Origin: DATBIS01 sp036556805
GTDB taxonomy: Bacteria > Actinomycetota > UBA4738 > HRBIN12
Length of the DNA: 45,035 bases
Reading direction: 5' to 3'
Assembly: GCA_036556805.1 (NCBI GenBank)
Contig: DATBIS010000127.1
Span: 1-45,035 of the forward strand
The stretch's first letter is position 1. Every line of letters starts with the position of its first letter. A model generated the notes under the pieces. It searched no databases. It was not told the origin of the DNA and was given only the letters and a program-made list of their open reading frames with translations. Below, piece by piece: positions 22,668-30,660 of this stretch. The translations under genes were made by a program, and so were the position numbers.

Positions 22668-23668
22668 GCCCCGTGAGCCGTCGGACCTTCCTCCTCGGCG
22701 GCGCTGCCGCCGTCGCGAGCGCGGCCGCAGCCCTCCGTCTCGGGAGCGTCGGTGGCGGGCCGACCGAATGGGATTCCTCGGCGTTCCCACCGCCGGGCCT
22801 CGCCCGCGTTGCGGTCCTTCGCGCGTCCGGGTACGACGGGGGGCTGGAACGGATCGTCGAGGACGGGTTGCGAGCGATCGGAGCGGAGGTCCGCGGGGCG
22901 TCGGTGCTGCTCAAGCCCAACCTGGTCGAGTTCGAGGCGGGCACCCCGATCAACACGGATCCCCGGCTCGTCGCCGCCACCGTGCTGGCCCTCCGCTCCC
23001 TCGGGGCCGCCGCGGTGACGGTCGGAGAGGGTCCCGGCCACCGCCGTGACACCGAATACGTGCTGACCCGTTCGGGGTTCGACGATGCCCTGAAGAGCGT
23101 CGCCGCGCCGTTCGTCGACCTCAACACCGACGCGATCGTCGAACGGCGGCTCCACTCGAGGTTCACGACGTTGGAGCGACTGTGGCTTCCTCGCTCCGTC
23201 GTCGATGCGGACCTGGTGATCTCCATGCCCAAGATGAAGACCCATCACTGGGCCGGGGCGACGCTCTCCCTCAAGAATTGCTTCGGCTGCGTGCCGGGAC
23301 GCGTCTACGGGTGGCCGAAGAACGCGCTGCACTTCGCCGGTCTCGAACAAGCCATCGTGGACGTGGCGGCGGCCGTTCGGGCCGACCTCGCCATCGTCGA
23401 CGGGATCGTGGGGATGGAGGGCAACGGCCCGATCACGGGAACCGGCGTCGCGTCCGGCGTCCTCGTCTTCGGCAACGATCCGGTGGCGACCGACACGATC
23501 GCGGCGACGCTCATGGGGATCGAGCCCTCGCGGCTTGGCTACCTCGACCTCGCCGCCCGATTCCTGGGACAGGGCGATCGAGCGCGCATCCGAACCGAGG
23601 GAGAGGAGGTCGACGGCGAGGTCGTCCGGTTCGACCTCCTTCCCGAGTTCGCCTACCTCAGGGCGTAG
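22664..23668 (+). CDS. DUF362 domain protein with Tat signal
   Basis: 334 residues from a GTG overlapping the previous stop. The N-terminus SRRTFLLGGAAAVASAAAALRLG is a twin-arginine signal. The DUF362 domain begins VAVLRASGYDGGLERIVEDGL and includes VLLKPNLVEFEAG, VTVGEGPGHRRDTEYVL, ISMPKMKTHHWAGATLSLKNCFG and FGNDPVATDTIAATLMGI. Tat export suggests that it folds around a cofactor before export. Function of the family is not established. It overlaps the convergent DUF255 gene by 11 nt. Confidence 0.85.
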   Translation: MSPVSRRTFLLGGAAAVASAAAALRLGSVGGGPTEWDSSAFPPPGLARVAVLRASGYDGGLERIVEDGLRAIGAEVRGASVLLKPNLVEFEAGTPINTDPRLVAATVLALRSLGAAAVTVGEGPGHRRDTEYVLTRSGFDDALKSVAAPFVDLNTDAIVERRLHSRFTTLERLWLPRSVVDADLVISMPKMKTHHWAGATLSLKNCFGCVPGRVYGWPKNALHFAGLEQAIVDVAAAVRADLAIVDGIVGMEGNGPITGTGVASGVLVFGNDPVATDTIAATLMGIEPSRLGYLDLAARFLGQGDRARIRTEGEEVDGEVVRFDLLPEFAYLRA

Positions 23669-25688
23669 CCGTCAGTTGGCGGGCGAGGTCCTCCGGGCGC
23701 GTCACCGGGAGCCGACACGTGAACCGTTGGCAGACGTACGCGGTCGGTCGGTCGTCCAACGGGGGACGATCCCGCAGGAGCGCGACGGCCGACGACGCCG
23801 CCGCGTCGCCGGGCGCAGCGAGGGCGAGCACCACGTTCGGCCGGAACTGGGCCCAGGTTGCCTCGGCCGCGAGCGCGAGTGTGGCTTCCTCGGCGGGATC
23901 CCCGACGACCGCGACCTCGTAGCTCGGTCCGAGGTACAGATCCAGCGCGCAGAGGGCGTGGCCGAACCCCGTCGGGGCCTGCCCCATGACGTCGCGGACG
24001 AGCCGAAGCGCCGAGAGCCCCGCTCGCTCGTACCCCGCCTCGCCGGTGAGCAACGCGAGGCGCTGCAACACGTCGGCGGCAGCGGAGTTCCCCGAGGGAA
24101 CCGCGTTGTCGTAGACGTCCTTCGGCCGGACCACCAGGGCTTCCGCGTCGGCGCCGCTGAGGAAGAAGCCGCCTCGCTCCTCATCGAGGAACAGACGGAT
24201 CAGGTCGTCCGCGAGGGCGCGCGCCTCCTCGAACCACCGGAGCTCGAAGGTCGACTGATACAGCGTGAGGCAAGCCTCGGCGAGCAGCGCGTAGTCGTCG
24301 GCGTAGCCGGGGCCGCCGGCAACGCCGTCGCGCCAGGAGCGAAGGAGGCGCCCGTCGGCGCGTCGCAGGTCGGTGAGCACGAACTCCCCGCAGCGTTCGG
24401 CGGCCTCGATGTATCGGGGTTCCCCGAACGAGCGCCCGGCCTCCGCGAGCGCCGTGACCGCGAGCGCGTTCCATCCGGCGAGCACCTTGTCGTCGGTCGC
24501 GGGCCGGACCCGATGCTCCCGGGCGTCGAACAACGTGCGACGAGCTTCGTCCATTTCGGACCGCGAAGGCTGGGCGGCAGTCGTCGGTGGACGGTGCAGG
24601 ATGTTCGTCCCCTCCCAGTTCCCCGCCGGTGTGGCCCCGAGGGCCCTCGCGGCGTCGCGCCCCACGAGCCGCACGAGCTCGTCCCACGACCACGTGAAGA
24701 ACTTGCCCTCCACGCCCTCCGAGTCGGCGTCCTGCGAGGAGAAGAAGCCGCCGTCCGGATGTCGCATCTCGCGGAGGAGGTAGTCGAGCGTTTCGGTCGC
24801 CACGACTCGACAGCGGTCCTCGCGCGTCACCAGCCAGGCGTGGGTCCAGAGCCGGGCGAGCTGGGCGTTGTCGTAGAGCATCTTCTCGAAGTGCGGCGCG
24901 AGCCACGCCGCGTCCGTGGAGTACCGGGCGAACCCGCCACCAAGATGGTCATGGATGCCCCCCTCGGCCATGCGATCGAGCGTCGTGGTGACCATGTCCC
25001 GCGCGCGGGGGTCGCCCCGCTCCGCTCGACGCAGCAGGAACTCGAGCGTCATCGGCTGGGGGAACTTCGGCGCCCCGCCGAACCCGCCCCATCGTTCGTC
25101 GAACGCGGCGGACAGCCGCTCGAGCGCGGCCCGCGGTATGTCCTCGGACGGGGGATCGTGGGACCCGGGCACCTGCGCGGCCTTGCCGATGGCGTCGGCA
25201 ACGCGTGTCCCCTGGGCGAGCAGGTCGTCACGGCGACTCGTCCAGGCCTCCGCCACGCCGCTGAGGACCTGACGGAACGAGGGGAGGCCGTGCCGCGGTT
25301 CGGGCGGGAAGTACGTTCCCGCGAAGAAGGGAACGCCCTCGGGGGTCAGGAAGGCGGTGAGGGGCCAGCCTCCCGATCCCGTCATGGCCTGGACGGCGTC
25401 CATGTAGATGGCGTCGAGGTCGGGACGTTCCTCGCGGTCCACCTTGATCGACACGAAGTGCTGGTTCATGAGCGCGGCCGTGCCCTCGTCCTCGAAGGAC
25501 TCCCGCTCCATCACGTGGCACCAGTGGCACGCCGCGTAGCCGATCGAGAGCAGGATGGGGCGTTGCTCACGCCGCGCTCGGTCGAGTGCCTCCGTGCCCC
25601 AGGGGTACCAATCCACGGGGTTGTGCGCGTGCTGCAGCAAGTAGGGGCTCGTCTCGTTCGCGAGTCGGTTGGTGCTGCGCCGTTTCAC
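23658..25688 (-). CDS. DUF255 thioredoxin-domain protein (YyaL/SSP411-like)
   Basis: 676 residues from a GTG at 25688. The N-terminal DUF255 thioredoxin-like domain starts NRLANETSPYLLQHAHNPVDWYPW and carries the CHWCHVM redox motif (Cys54, Cys57). The remainder is an (alpha/alpha)6 barrel resembling glycosidase/N-acyl-glucosamine epimerase folds, with GGIHDHLGGGFARYSTD, PHFEKMLYDNAQL, DADSEGVEGKFFTW and AVPSGNSAAADVL. The family is universal and its substrate is unknown. It is divergent from the first response-regulator gene, with a 54-nt intergenic region. Confidence 0.93.
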   Translation of the reverse strand: MKRRSTNRLANETSPYLLQHAHNPVDWYPWGTEALDRARREQRPILLSIGYAACHWCHVMERESFEDEGTAALMNQHFVSIKVDREERPDLDAIYMDAVQAMTGSGGWPLTAFLTPEGVPFFAGTYFPPEPRHGLPSFRQVLSGVAEAWTSRRDDLLAQGTRVADAIGKAAQVPGSHDPPSEDIPRAALERLSAAFDERWGGFGGAPKFPQPMTLEFLLRRAERGDPRARDMVTTTLDRMAEGGIHDHLGGGFARYSTDAAWLAPHFEKMLYDNAQLARLWTHAWLVTREDRCRVVATETLDYLLREMRHPDGGFFSSQDADSEGVEGKFFTWSWDELVRLVGRDAARALGATPAGNWEGTNILHRPPTTAAQPSRSEMDEARRTLFDAREHRVRPATDDKVLAGWNALAVTALAEAGRSFGEPRYIEAAERCGEFVLTDLRRADGRLLRSWRDGVAGGPGYADDYALLAEACLTLYQSTFELRWFEEARALADDLIRLFLDEERGGFFLSGADAEALVVRPKDVYDNAVPSGNSAAADVLQRLALLTGEAGYERAGLSALRLVRDVMGQAPTGFGHALCALDLYLGPSYEVAVVGDPAEEATLALAAEATWAQFRPNVVLALAAPGDAAASSAVALLRDRPPLDDRPTAYVCQRFTCRLPVTRPEDLARQLTATP

Positions 25689-25713
25689 GCTCCCAGTCTC
25701 CCTCCCGCGGGCG

Positions 25714-25733
25714 GCAACGACCGGTTCAGCCTC
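25714..25733 (+). repeat. Leader motif copy 1 (upstream of response regulator 1)
   Basis: GCAACGA-CCGGTTCAGCCTC lies 10 nt before the start at 25743. A close copy with 2 extra bases occurs before the third regulator (27127-27148). It may be a shared operator or leader element. Confidence 0.45.
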
Positions 25734-25742
25734 AACGAGCCG

Positions 25743-26423
25743 ATGCCGATGAACTATCCAATGGAGAGCATTCGCGTGCTCGTGATCGGCGACGATCCGA
25801 GTCTCGCCGAGTCCCTCGGGCAGCGTCTTCCGCTCCGGAGCAACGTCCTGGTGACGGGCACGGTCGCGGCCGGCGAGGCGGCGGCAGCCTTCGAGGCCGG
25901 CGAGGTGGACCTCGCCCTCGTCGACGTCGATCAGGGGGATCACACCGGCATGCAGGCGATCGAGGACCTTCGCGCCGCGTTCGACGGATCCCGCGCGCTG
26001 GGGATCTCGGAGCTCGAGTCCTCGGAGGTGTTGATCGGCGCCTTGGCAGCCGGCGCCTGCGGCGTCGTGTCGCGGCGGCTGCCCGGCGACCAGCTCCATC
26101 GGGCGATCAGCCGAGCCGCGGCCGGTGAACTGGTAGTCCCGGAGTCCGAGCTGCACACCGTCGTCGACCGTCTGCACCACTCTGGCCCGGTGCTCAGCGA
26201 CAAGGTTCGGGTGGAGTCGCTCTCCGCGCGCGAGACGGAGATCCTCCTCGCGCTCGCCGACGGGCTCTCGACGTCCGAGCTTGCGCAACGGCTGGGGATC
26301 AGCGTGATGACCGTGCAGAGTCACGTGAAGAGCATCCTTCCGAAGCTCGGCGTGCACTCCAAGGTCGAGGCCGTCACCCTCGCGTGGCGTACCGGGCTCA
26401 CCTCCGTGACGCGCTCGGCGTGA
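25743..26423 (+). CDS. LuxR/NarL-type response regulator (first of three)
   Basis: 226 residues. The receiver domain starts IRVLVIGDDPSLAESL with the acidic pocket Asp17/Asp18, and Asp61 in LVDVD is the probable phospho-acceptor. The usual Lys is replaced (GVVSRRL). The LuxR helix-turn-helix is at the C-terminus: LSARETEILLALADGLSTSELAQRLGISVMTVQSHVKSI. No histidine kinase is adjacent. Start choice is uncertain (25743, 25749 or 25761). Confidence 0.85.
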   Translation: MPMNYPMESIRVLVIGDDPSLAESLGQRLPLRSNVLVTGTVAAGEAAAAFEAGEVDLALVDVDQGDHTGMQAIEDLRAAFDGSRALGISELESSEVLIGALAAGACGVVSRRLPGDQLHRAISRAAAGELVVPESELHTVVDRLHHSGPVLSDKVRVESLSARETEILLALADGLSTSELAQRLGISVMTVQSHVKSILPKLGVHSKVEAVTLAWRTGLTSVTRSA

Positions 26424-26436
26424 GCGGGCGGGCGCC

Positions 26437-27120
26437 GTGACCGAGACGCCGAGCTCGCCGGCGCCGGTCCGCGTCGTCGTCGTCGACGCCCATCCGATCT
26501 TTCGAGGCGTCGCGCGCATGGCGTGCGAGTCGGGGCCGCGATTGGAGCTCGTCGGCGAGGCCGAAGACGCCGACCAGGCGGTCGACCTCTGCCCGCGGCT
26601 CGCCCCCGACGTCGTCGTGATCGACGTCGACATCGCCGGGGGAGGGATCGACGCGATCCGGCGCATGCGCCGGGCCGGATATCGGGGCCGCGTTCTCGTA
26701 CTCACGGAGGAGACCGCTGGTGCGATGGTGCTCGACAGCCTTCGCGCCGGCGTCGACGGCTACCTGGAGAAGGCGAAGGCTTTGCGGTCGCTGGGTTCGT
26801 CGATCCTCAGGGTGGCCCTCGGTGAGCGACTGATCGATCCGGAGCTCGAGCGCGCCGCAGTGATGGAGCTGGGGCGGTTCGTGAAGACCGCCCGAGAAGG
26901 CTCGCGGGTCGCGTCGTCCCTTACCGCGCGAGAGCTCGAGGTACTGCGCTTCATGAGCGAGGGCCTCACGATGGCGACCATCGCGAAGCGTCTTGGCATC
27001 TCACCGCGAACCGTCGAGACGCACGCCACCAACCTCTACCGGAAGCTCCTCGCCGGCTCCCGGCTCCAGGCGGTCGCGCGGGCCGCCTCCCTAGGACTGA
27101 TCGACCTTCGCCGGGCGTAG
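26437..27120 (+). CDS. LuxR/NarL-type response regulator (second of three)
   Basis: 227 residues from a GTG. The receiver is canonical: VRVVVVDAHPIFRG, Asp63 in VIDVDIAGG as acceptor, a Thr in VLTEET, and the conserved Lys in GYLEKAK. The C-terminal HTH is LTARELEVLRFMSEGLTMATIAKRLGISPRTVETHATNLYRKL. It begins 13 nt after the first regulator, so the two are co-transcribed. It looks like the phosphorylation-competent member of the trio. Confidence 0.9.
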   Translation: MTETPSSPAPVRVVVVDAHPIFRGVARMACESGPRLELVGEAEDADQAVDLCPRLAPDVVVIDVDIAGGGIDAIRRMRRAGYRGRVLVLTEETAGAMVLDSLRAGVDGYLEKAKALRSLGSSILRVALGERLIDPELERAAVMELGRFVKTAREGSRVASSLTARELEVLRFMSEGLTMATIAKRLGISPRTVETHATNLYRKLLAGSRLQAVARAASLGLIDLRRA

Positions 27121-27126
27121 GGAAGC

Positions 27127-27148
27127 GCAACGAACCCGGTTCAGCCTC
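27127..27148 (+). repeat. Leader motif copy 2 (upstream of response regulator 3)
   Basis: GCAACGA-AC-CCGGTTCAGCCTC matches the copy at 25714-25733 apart from an inserted AC. It ends 32 nt before the ATG at 27181, in the short gap between regulators 2 and 3. The match is long enough to be unlikely by chance this close together. Confidence 0.45.
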
Positions 27149-27180
27149 GCGCGGTCGGCGTCGATACCTCTCGCGAGCCC

Positions 27181-27882
27181 ATGAACAAGCGCGAGATCCG
27201 CTCCGTCCCGCCCACGAAGCGACGCCTGGGCGTCATCGTCGTGGACCCGCTTCCGGTGGTTCGCGCGGGATTGGCCCTGCTGATCTCGGCCTGTTCCGAC
27301 ATGGAGGTGCTCGCGGAGTGCGGTGTGGCCGAGGAAGGGTTCGATGCGCTCCGTCGGGTGCGCCGGTCGCGTGTCGTGCTCCTGGTCGGCCTCGGGCTCG
27401 CGGGCGAACGGGACTCGTTCTCGTTCATCCGCGCGGTGCGCGAGCGCTATCCGGTGCACGCGATCCTCGGCTGCGGCGCCAACGCCGACCCGGCTCACGT
27501 CTCGCGCGCGCTCTTCATGGGCGCCGACGGATTCGTGGACAAGAACGTTGCGCCGGAAGAGTTTCTCGAGGCGATCCGTGGCGCCGCGAACCACGAGGTC
27601 GTGCTCACCGGGCCCGCCCCGATCGCCGTGGGCGCGATCGCGAACGCCATCGAGCGTCGTCGGGACGTGGAGATCCGGCTCACCGAGCGCGAACGTGAGG
27701 TGCTCTCGGTGGCCGCGGAAGGGCTGACGGCACGGGAGATCGGCAACCGCCTGGGGGTCCGCGAGCGAACGGTGACCACACACCTCGCGCGGATCTACGG
27801 CAAGCTCGGCGTGGGCAGCCGGCTCGCCGCGATCCGACTGGCCGCGCAGTCCGGGCTCGTCACGGCAGGCCGGCTGGAGTAG
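27181..27882 (+). CDS. LuxR-type regulator with degenerate receiver domain (third of three)
   Basis: 233 residues. The receiver fold is recognisable (LGVIVVDPLPVVRAGLALLI, later GADGFVDKNVAPEEF with the conserved Lys). The acceptor position reads VVLLVGLGLAGE, with no Asp at the end of strand 3. It therefore cannot be phosphorylated in the usual way and may act constitutively, bind a ligand or dimerise with its neighbours. The HTH is intact: LTEREREVLSVAAEGLTAREIGNRLGVRERTVTTHLARIYGKL. It overlaps the convergent GT87 gene by 23 nt. Confidence 0.85.
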   Translation: MNKREIRSVPPTKRRLGVIVVDPLPVVRAGLALLISACSDMEVLAECGVAEEGFDALRRVRRSRVVLLVGLGLAGERDSFSFIRAVRERYPVHAILGCGANADPAHVSRALFMGADGFVDKNVAPEEFLEAIRGAANHEVVLTGPAPIAVGAIANAIERRRDVEIRLTEREREVLSVAAEGLTAREIGNRLGVRERTVTTHLARIYGKLGVGSRLAAIRLAAQSGLVTAGRLE

Positions 27883-29080
27883 CGACCTCCTCGCCGTCCG
27901 GGACTCGCTCCCGACGCAGCGCCCGGATCGCGAGGAAGAGCACCGCCAGACAACCCATGTTGCGCCCGAGCAGGAACAACTGCGCCTCCACCGCGCGTGT
28001 TCCGGTCGTGTGGAGCCCGCCGTACACGAGCGCGGTCGCCGCGGCCAGGTTGCACCACGCGACCACCCACGTGACGAGGGCGATCGTGCGCCCGCGCCGA
28101 TCCTCCGCGCCGATCGCGGCCCACGGCAGCAGCCACCACGCGTACTGGATCGAGAAGAGTGGCGAGCAGACGCAGAGGACCACGACCGCCGCGAGCGCCG
28201 GGATGCCCTCGGGGCGAACATCCGCGCGCCCCGCGAGCGTCCAGATCCAGCCGACGGCGGCCACCGCGACGATGCCGAGCGCCCACGGGGTCCAGGCGTC
28301 CACCGTGCCCACGCGCACCGCGCCTCCCCGCAGCGCGACCGGGCCGCCGGTGGTCAGCCAGACCACGTCGCCCACGAGGCTTCCGACGTGCCACCCCGGG
28401 GCGTGGCGGAAGGTGGCGACCTGCGACGGCCCACCGGACCCGCCGACGGCGATCCAGGCGAGGCCGCCCGCGACGACGGTGCCGACGAACCACACGGCCG
28501 CGCGCCGGCGGCGGCGCACGAGCAAGATCGGGGCGACGACGAGCGGCCAGATCTTCATGAGCACGGCGAGACCGAGCGCGAGTCCGCCCTTGCGTTCGCC
28601 TCCACGCGCCGCGATCGCGACCGCCGCGACGGCGATCGCCGTCGGAACCGGGTCGAACCGGAGGTAGATGAACGGCAACACGGGAATCGTGAGCGCGAGA
28701 TACCGGCTGGCGGTTCGCCGTCCGTAGGCGTGGGCGAGGATCGCGAAGGTGGCGAGGTCCGCGACGAACGCGACCGCCGCGAGCGTGCGCGCGGTGGCTT
28801 CCGTGGTCGAACCGACGATGAGATGGATCAGGAGCGTCTCGGCCGGCGCGTACTCGACCGGGAAGTCCCGATACGGCAGGCCCGGAGCACGCGCGATCTC
28901 CTGGAATCGGCTCGCGTCGTCCAAGACGCCGCCGCCGAGGTCGACCGCGCGGACGGTCCAGATGAACGCCACCACGTGGAACGCGAGGAGGGCCGCGATC
29001 ACGAGCGGGCGGGTCGAGATGCGCGCCACCGGCCCCGGGTGATCCGGCGCGTGGTCGGGCGCACGGCGGCTCGCCCCCAT
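27860..29080 (-). CDS. GT87/DUF2029-type polytopic membrane glycosyltransferase
   Basis: 406 residues with about ten membrane segments. GLPYRDFPVEYAPAETLLIH after the first helix holds the acidic loop of mannosyltransferase-like GT-C enzymes, and LMKIWPLVVAPIL is the conserved KxWP segment of GT87 proteins. GT87 enzymes transfer mannose or arabinose from polyprenyl-phosphate donors outside the membrane; here the substrate is unknown. It is divergent from a clear paralogue at 29138, with 57 nt between the starts. Confidence 0.82.
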   Translation of the reverse strand: MGASRRAPDHAPDHPGPVARISTRPLVIAALLAFHVVAFIWTVRAVDLGGGVLDDASRFQEIARAPGLPYRDFPVEYAPAETLLIHLIVGSTTEATARTLAAVAFVADLATFAILAHAYGRRTASRYLALTIPVLPFIYLRFDPVPTAIAVAAVAIAARGGERKGGLALGLAVLMKIWPLVVAPILLVRRRRRAAVWFVGTVVAGGLAWIAVGGSGGPSQVATFRHAPGWHVGSLVGDVVWLTTGGPVALRGGAVRVGTVDAWTPWALGIVAVAAVGWIWTLAGRADVRPEGIPALAAVVVLCVCSPLFSIQYAWWLLPWAAIGAEDRRGRTIALVTWVVAWCNLAAATALVYGGLHTTGTRAVEAQLFLLGRNMGCLAVLFLAIRALRRERVPDGEEVATPAGLP

Positions 29081-29137
29081 GTCTCGACCATAACCACTGG
29101 GCTACGGCCTCGCGAGCATCGCGCCGATCATCGTGGG

Positions 29138-30379
29138 GTGCGCGATCTGCCGACGACCCACGCCGCCGCCGAAGCACCGGCCTCCCCGGTCGCCTCGCGC
29201 GGGCTCTTCGGAGCCGCCTCGCCGGTGTTGCTCGCCGGCATGGTGGCGGTGCGGATCGTGATCCTCGTCGTCACGATCCACGTGGGGAGCACGCGGCCGA
29301 TCCTGGACGGGGACATCCACCGGTTCGAGGAGATCGGGCTCGAGCAGGGCGCCCCCTATCGCGACTTCCCGACCGAGTACGGCCCCGTGGAGACCGTCGT
29401 GATCCGAGCGATCGCGGGCGACGGGCTGCCGGCCACCGTGACCCGCGTCGCGCTGCTGTGGTTCGTGTGCGAGCTCGCGACGGCCGCCGCGCTCGGCTGG
29501 GCCTGGGGCCTGTCGACCGCGACGACCTTTCTCGTCCTGGGGCTTCCGCTCCTCACGCAGATGAGCTTGCGGCTCGACCCGCTCGCCGTGACGCTTGCCG
29601 TCTTGGGCTTCGCGCTCGCCCGCAAGGGTCGCGAGCGCGCCGGCGGGGTCGTGCTGGCCCTCGCCGCCCTGACGAAGGTCTGGCCGTTGTTCCTCGTGCC
29701 CGCCCTGCTGATCGATCGGCGGCGTCGCGCCGCTGGCTGGTTCGTCGGGGCTGCCGTCGCCGGGGGCACCGTGTGGGCCTTCGCGAGCGGCGCCGGCGCG
29801 CCACTGCAGGTGGTCTCGTTCCGTGGGGTGACGGGGTGGCACATCGAGAGCGCCGTGGGACTGCTGGTATGGGTCCTCACCGGAGGGCCGGTGCGAGGGG
29901 AGCTCGGCGCGATCCGGGTGGGGACGATGACGTGGTGGGAGCGGATCGGGCTCGGCGCCGCGACGATCGCGCTCCTGTTCGCCGTGTGGACGAAGGCGTG
30001 GCGACGGCGCATCACCGTCGACCCGCTGGGGGCGCCCGCGGTCGCCGCTCTCGCCGGGGCGATCCTGCTCTCCCCGGTCTGGGCTGGGCACTACGTGAGC
30101 TGGCTTCTTCCGTGGGGGGCGATCGCCGCAGGATATGGCGGCGGGCGGGCAACGGCCCGCGTGCTGTTCGCGGCCTCGATCCTCACGGCGTTCGTGGGAG
30201 CGACCCTGGACTTCGGCCGTTGGGAGGGGTCGGGCCCGCACATACCCGTCGTGCAGGCAGCGCTGCTCGCGATCCACGTGCTCTTCGGGGTCCTCATCCT
30301 TCGATGGCTCCGGTCGGAGCCCGCCACGGCGCCGATCGAACGAAGTGGCCGGACGAGGCCACCCACCGGGCGTCGCTGA
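29138..30379 (+). CDS. GT87/DUF2029-type polytopic membrane glycosyltransferase (paralogue)
   Basis: 413 residues from a GTG. It has the same architecture as the divergent neighbour: APYRDFPTEYGPVETVVI in the first outer loop, LTKVWPLFLVPALLIDRRRRAAGWFVG in the middle and GHYVSWLLPWGAIAAG late. The shared (P/A)PYRDFPxEYxPxET and xKxWPL blocks show an old duplication. Upstream open frame antisense to the first gene is rejected as coding. Probably builds or decorates a cell-envelope glycan. Confidence 0.82.
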   Translation: MRDLPTTHAAAEAPASPVASRGLFGAASPVLLAGMVAVRIVILVVTIHVGSTRPILDGDIHRFEEIGLEQGAPYRDFPTEYGPVETVVIRAIAGDGLPATVTRVALLWFVCELATAAALGWAWGLSTATTFLVLGLPLLTQMSLRLDPLAVTLAVLGFALARKGRERAGGVVLALAALTKVWPLFLVPALLIDRRRRAAGWFVGAAVAGGTVWAFASGAGAPLQVVSFRGVTGWHIESAVGLLVWVLTGGPVRGELGAIRVGTMTWWERIGLGAATIALLFAVWTKAWRRRITVDPLGAPAVAALAGAILLSPVWAGHYVSWLLPWGAIAAGYGGGRATARVLFAASILTAFVGATLDFGRWEGSGPHIPVVQAALLAIHVLFGVLILRWLRSEPATAPIERSGRTRPPTGRR

Positions 30380-30441
30380 ACTACAGTTTCATTTCCGGGA
30401 CGCCGAAGGGATGGCGTCGGTCTGGAAGAGAAGGAGCTCGC

Positions 30442-30660
30442 GTGGACGCCCGATCGAGGATCTTCACCGTTTCCGTCTTGATGCTGGCGGTCATGTTCGT
30501 GGTGATTCCGGTGGCGAACGCCTACATCGATCCCGGCTCGGGCAGCTTCATCTTCCAGGCCGTCGTCGGTGGCCTCCTCGCCGCGGCCCTCGTGGTCAAG
30601 GGGTTCTGGCGGCGCCTCGTTTCGTTCTTCACGAAGCGGCGGACCGCGGACGAACGATGA
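30442..30660 (+). CDS. Small membrane protein with YIDPGSGS motif
   Basis: 72 residues from a GTG preceded by AAGGAG. One membrane segment VSVLMLAVMFVVIPVANA is followed by the motif AYIDPGSGSFIFQ and a second hydrophobic stretch VVGGLLAAALVVKGFW, ending in a basic tail. Small proteins with YIDPG(T/S)GS occur widely beside methyltransferase and sulfatase-like genes in surface glycan loci, without known function. The stop overlaps the next ATG, so it is the first gene of a tight three-gene operon. Confidence 0.8.
   Translation: MDARSRIFTVSVLMLAVMFVVIPVANAYIDPGSGSFIFQAVVGGLLAAALVVKGFWRRLVSFFTKRRTADER

Noticed and set aside
23535..25742. Long forward open frame leading into the first response regulator
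   Set aside because: It runs antisense to the DUF255 gene, whose protein is clearly conserved. Such antisense frames are usual in very GC-rich coding DNA.
25689..26705. Leftward extension of the DUF255 gene to a 1015-codon frame
   Set aside because: It covers the first regulator antisense; the family N-terminus (NRLANETSPYLLQHAHNPVDWYPW region) starts right after the GTG at 25688.
28010..29137. Forward frame upstream of the second GT87 gene
   Set aside because: Antisense to the first GT87 gene with biased composition (Arg/Asp/Pro/Gly) and no recognisable fold.
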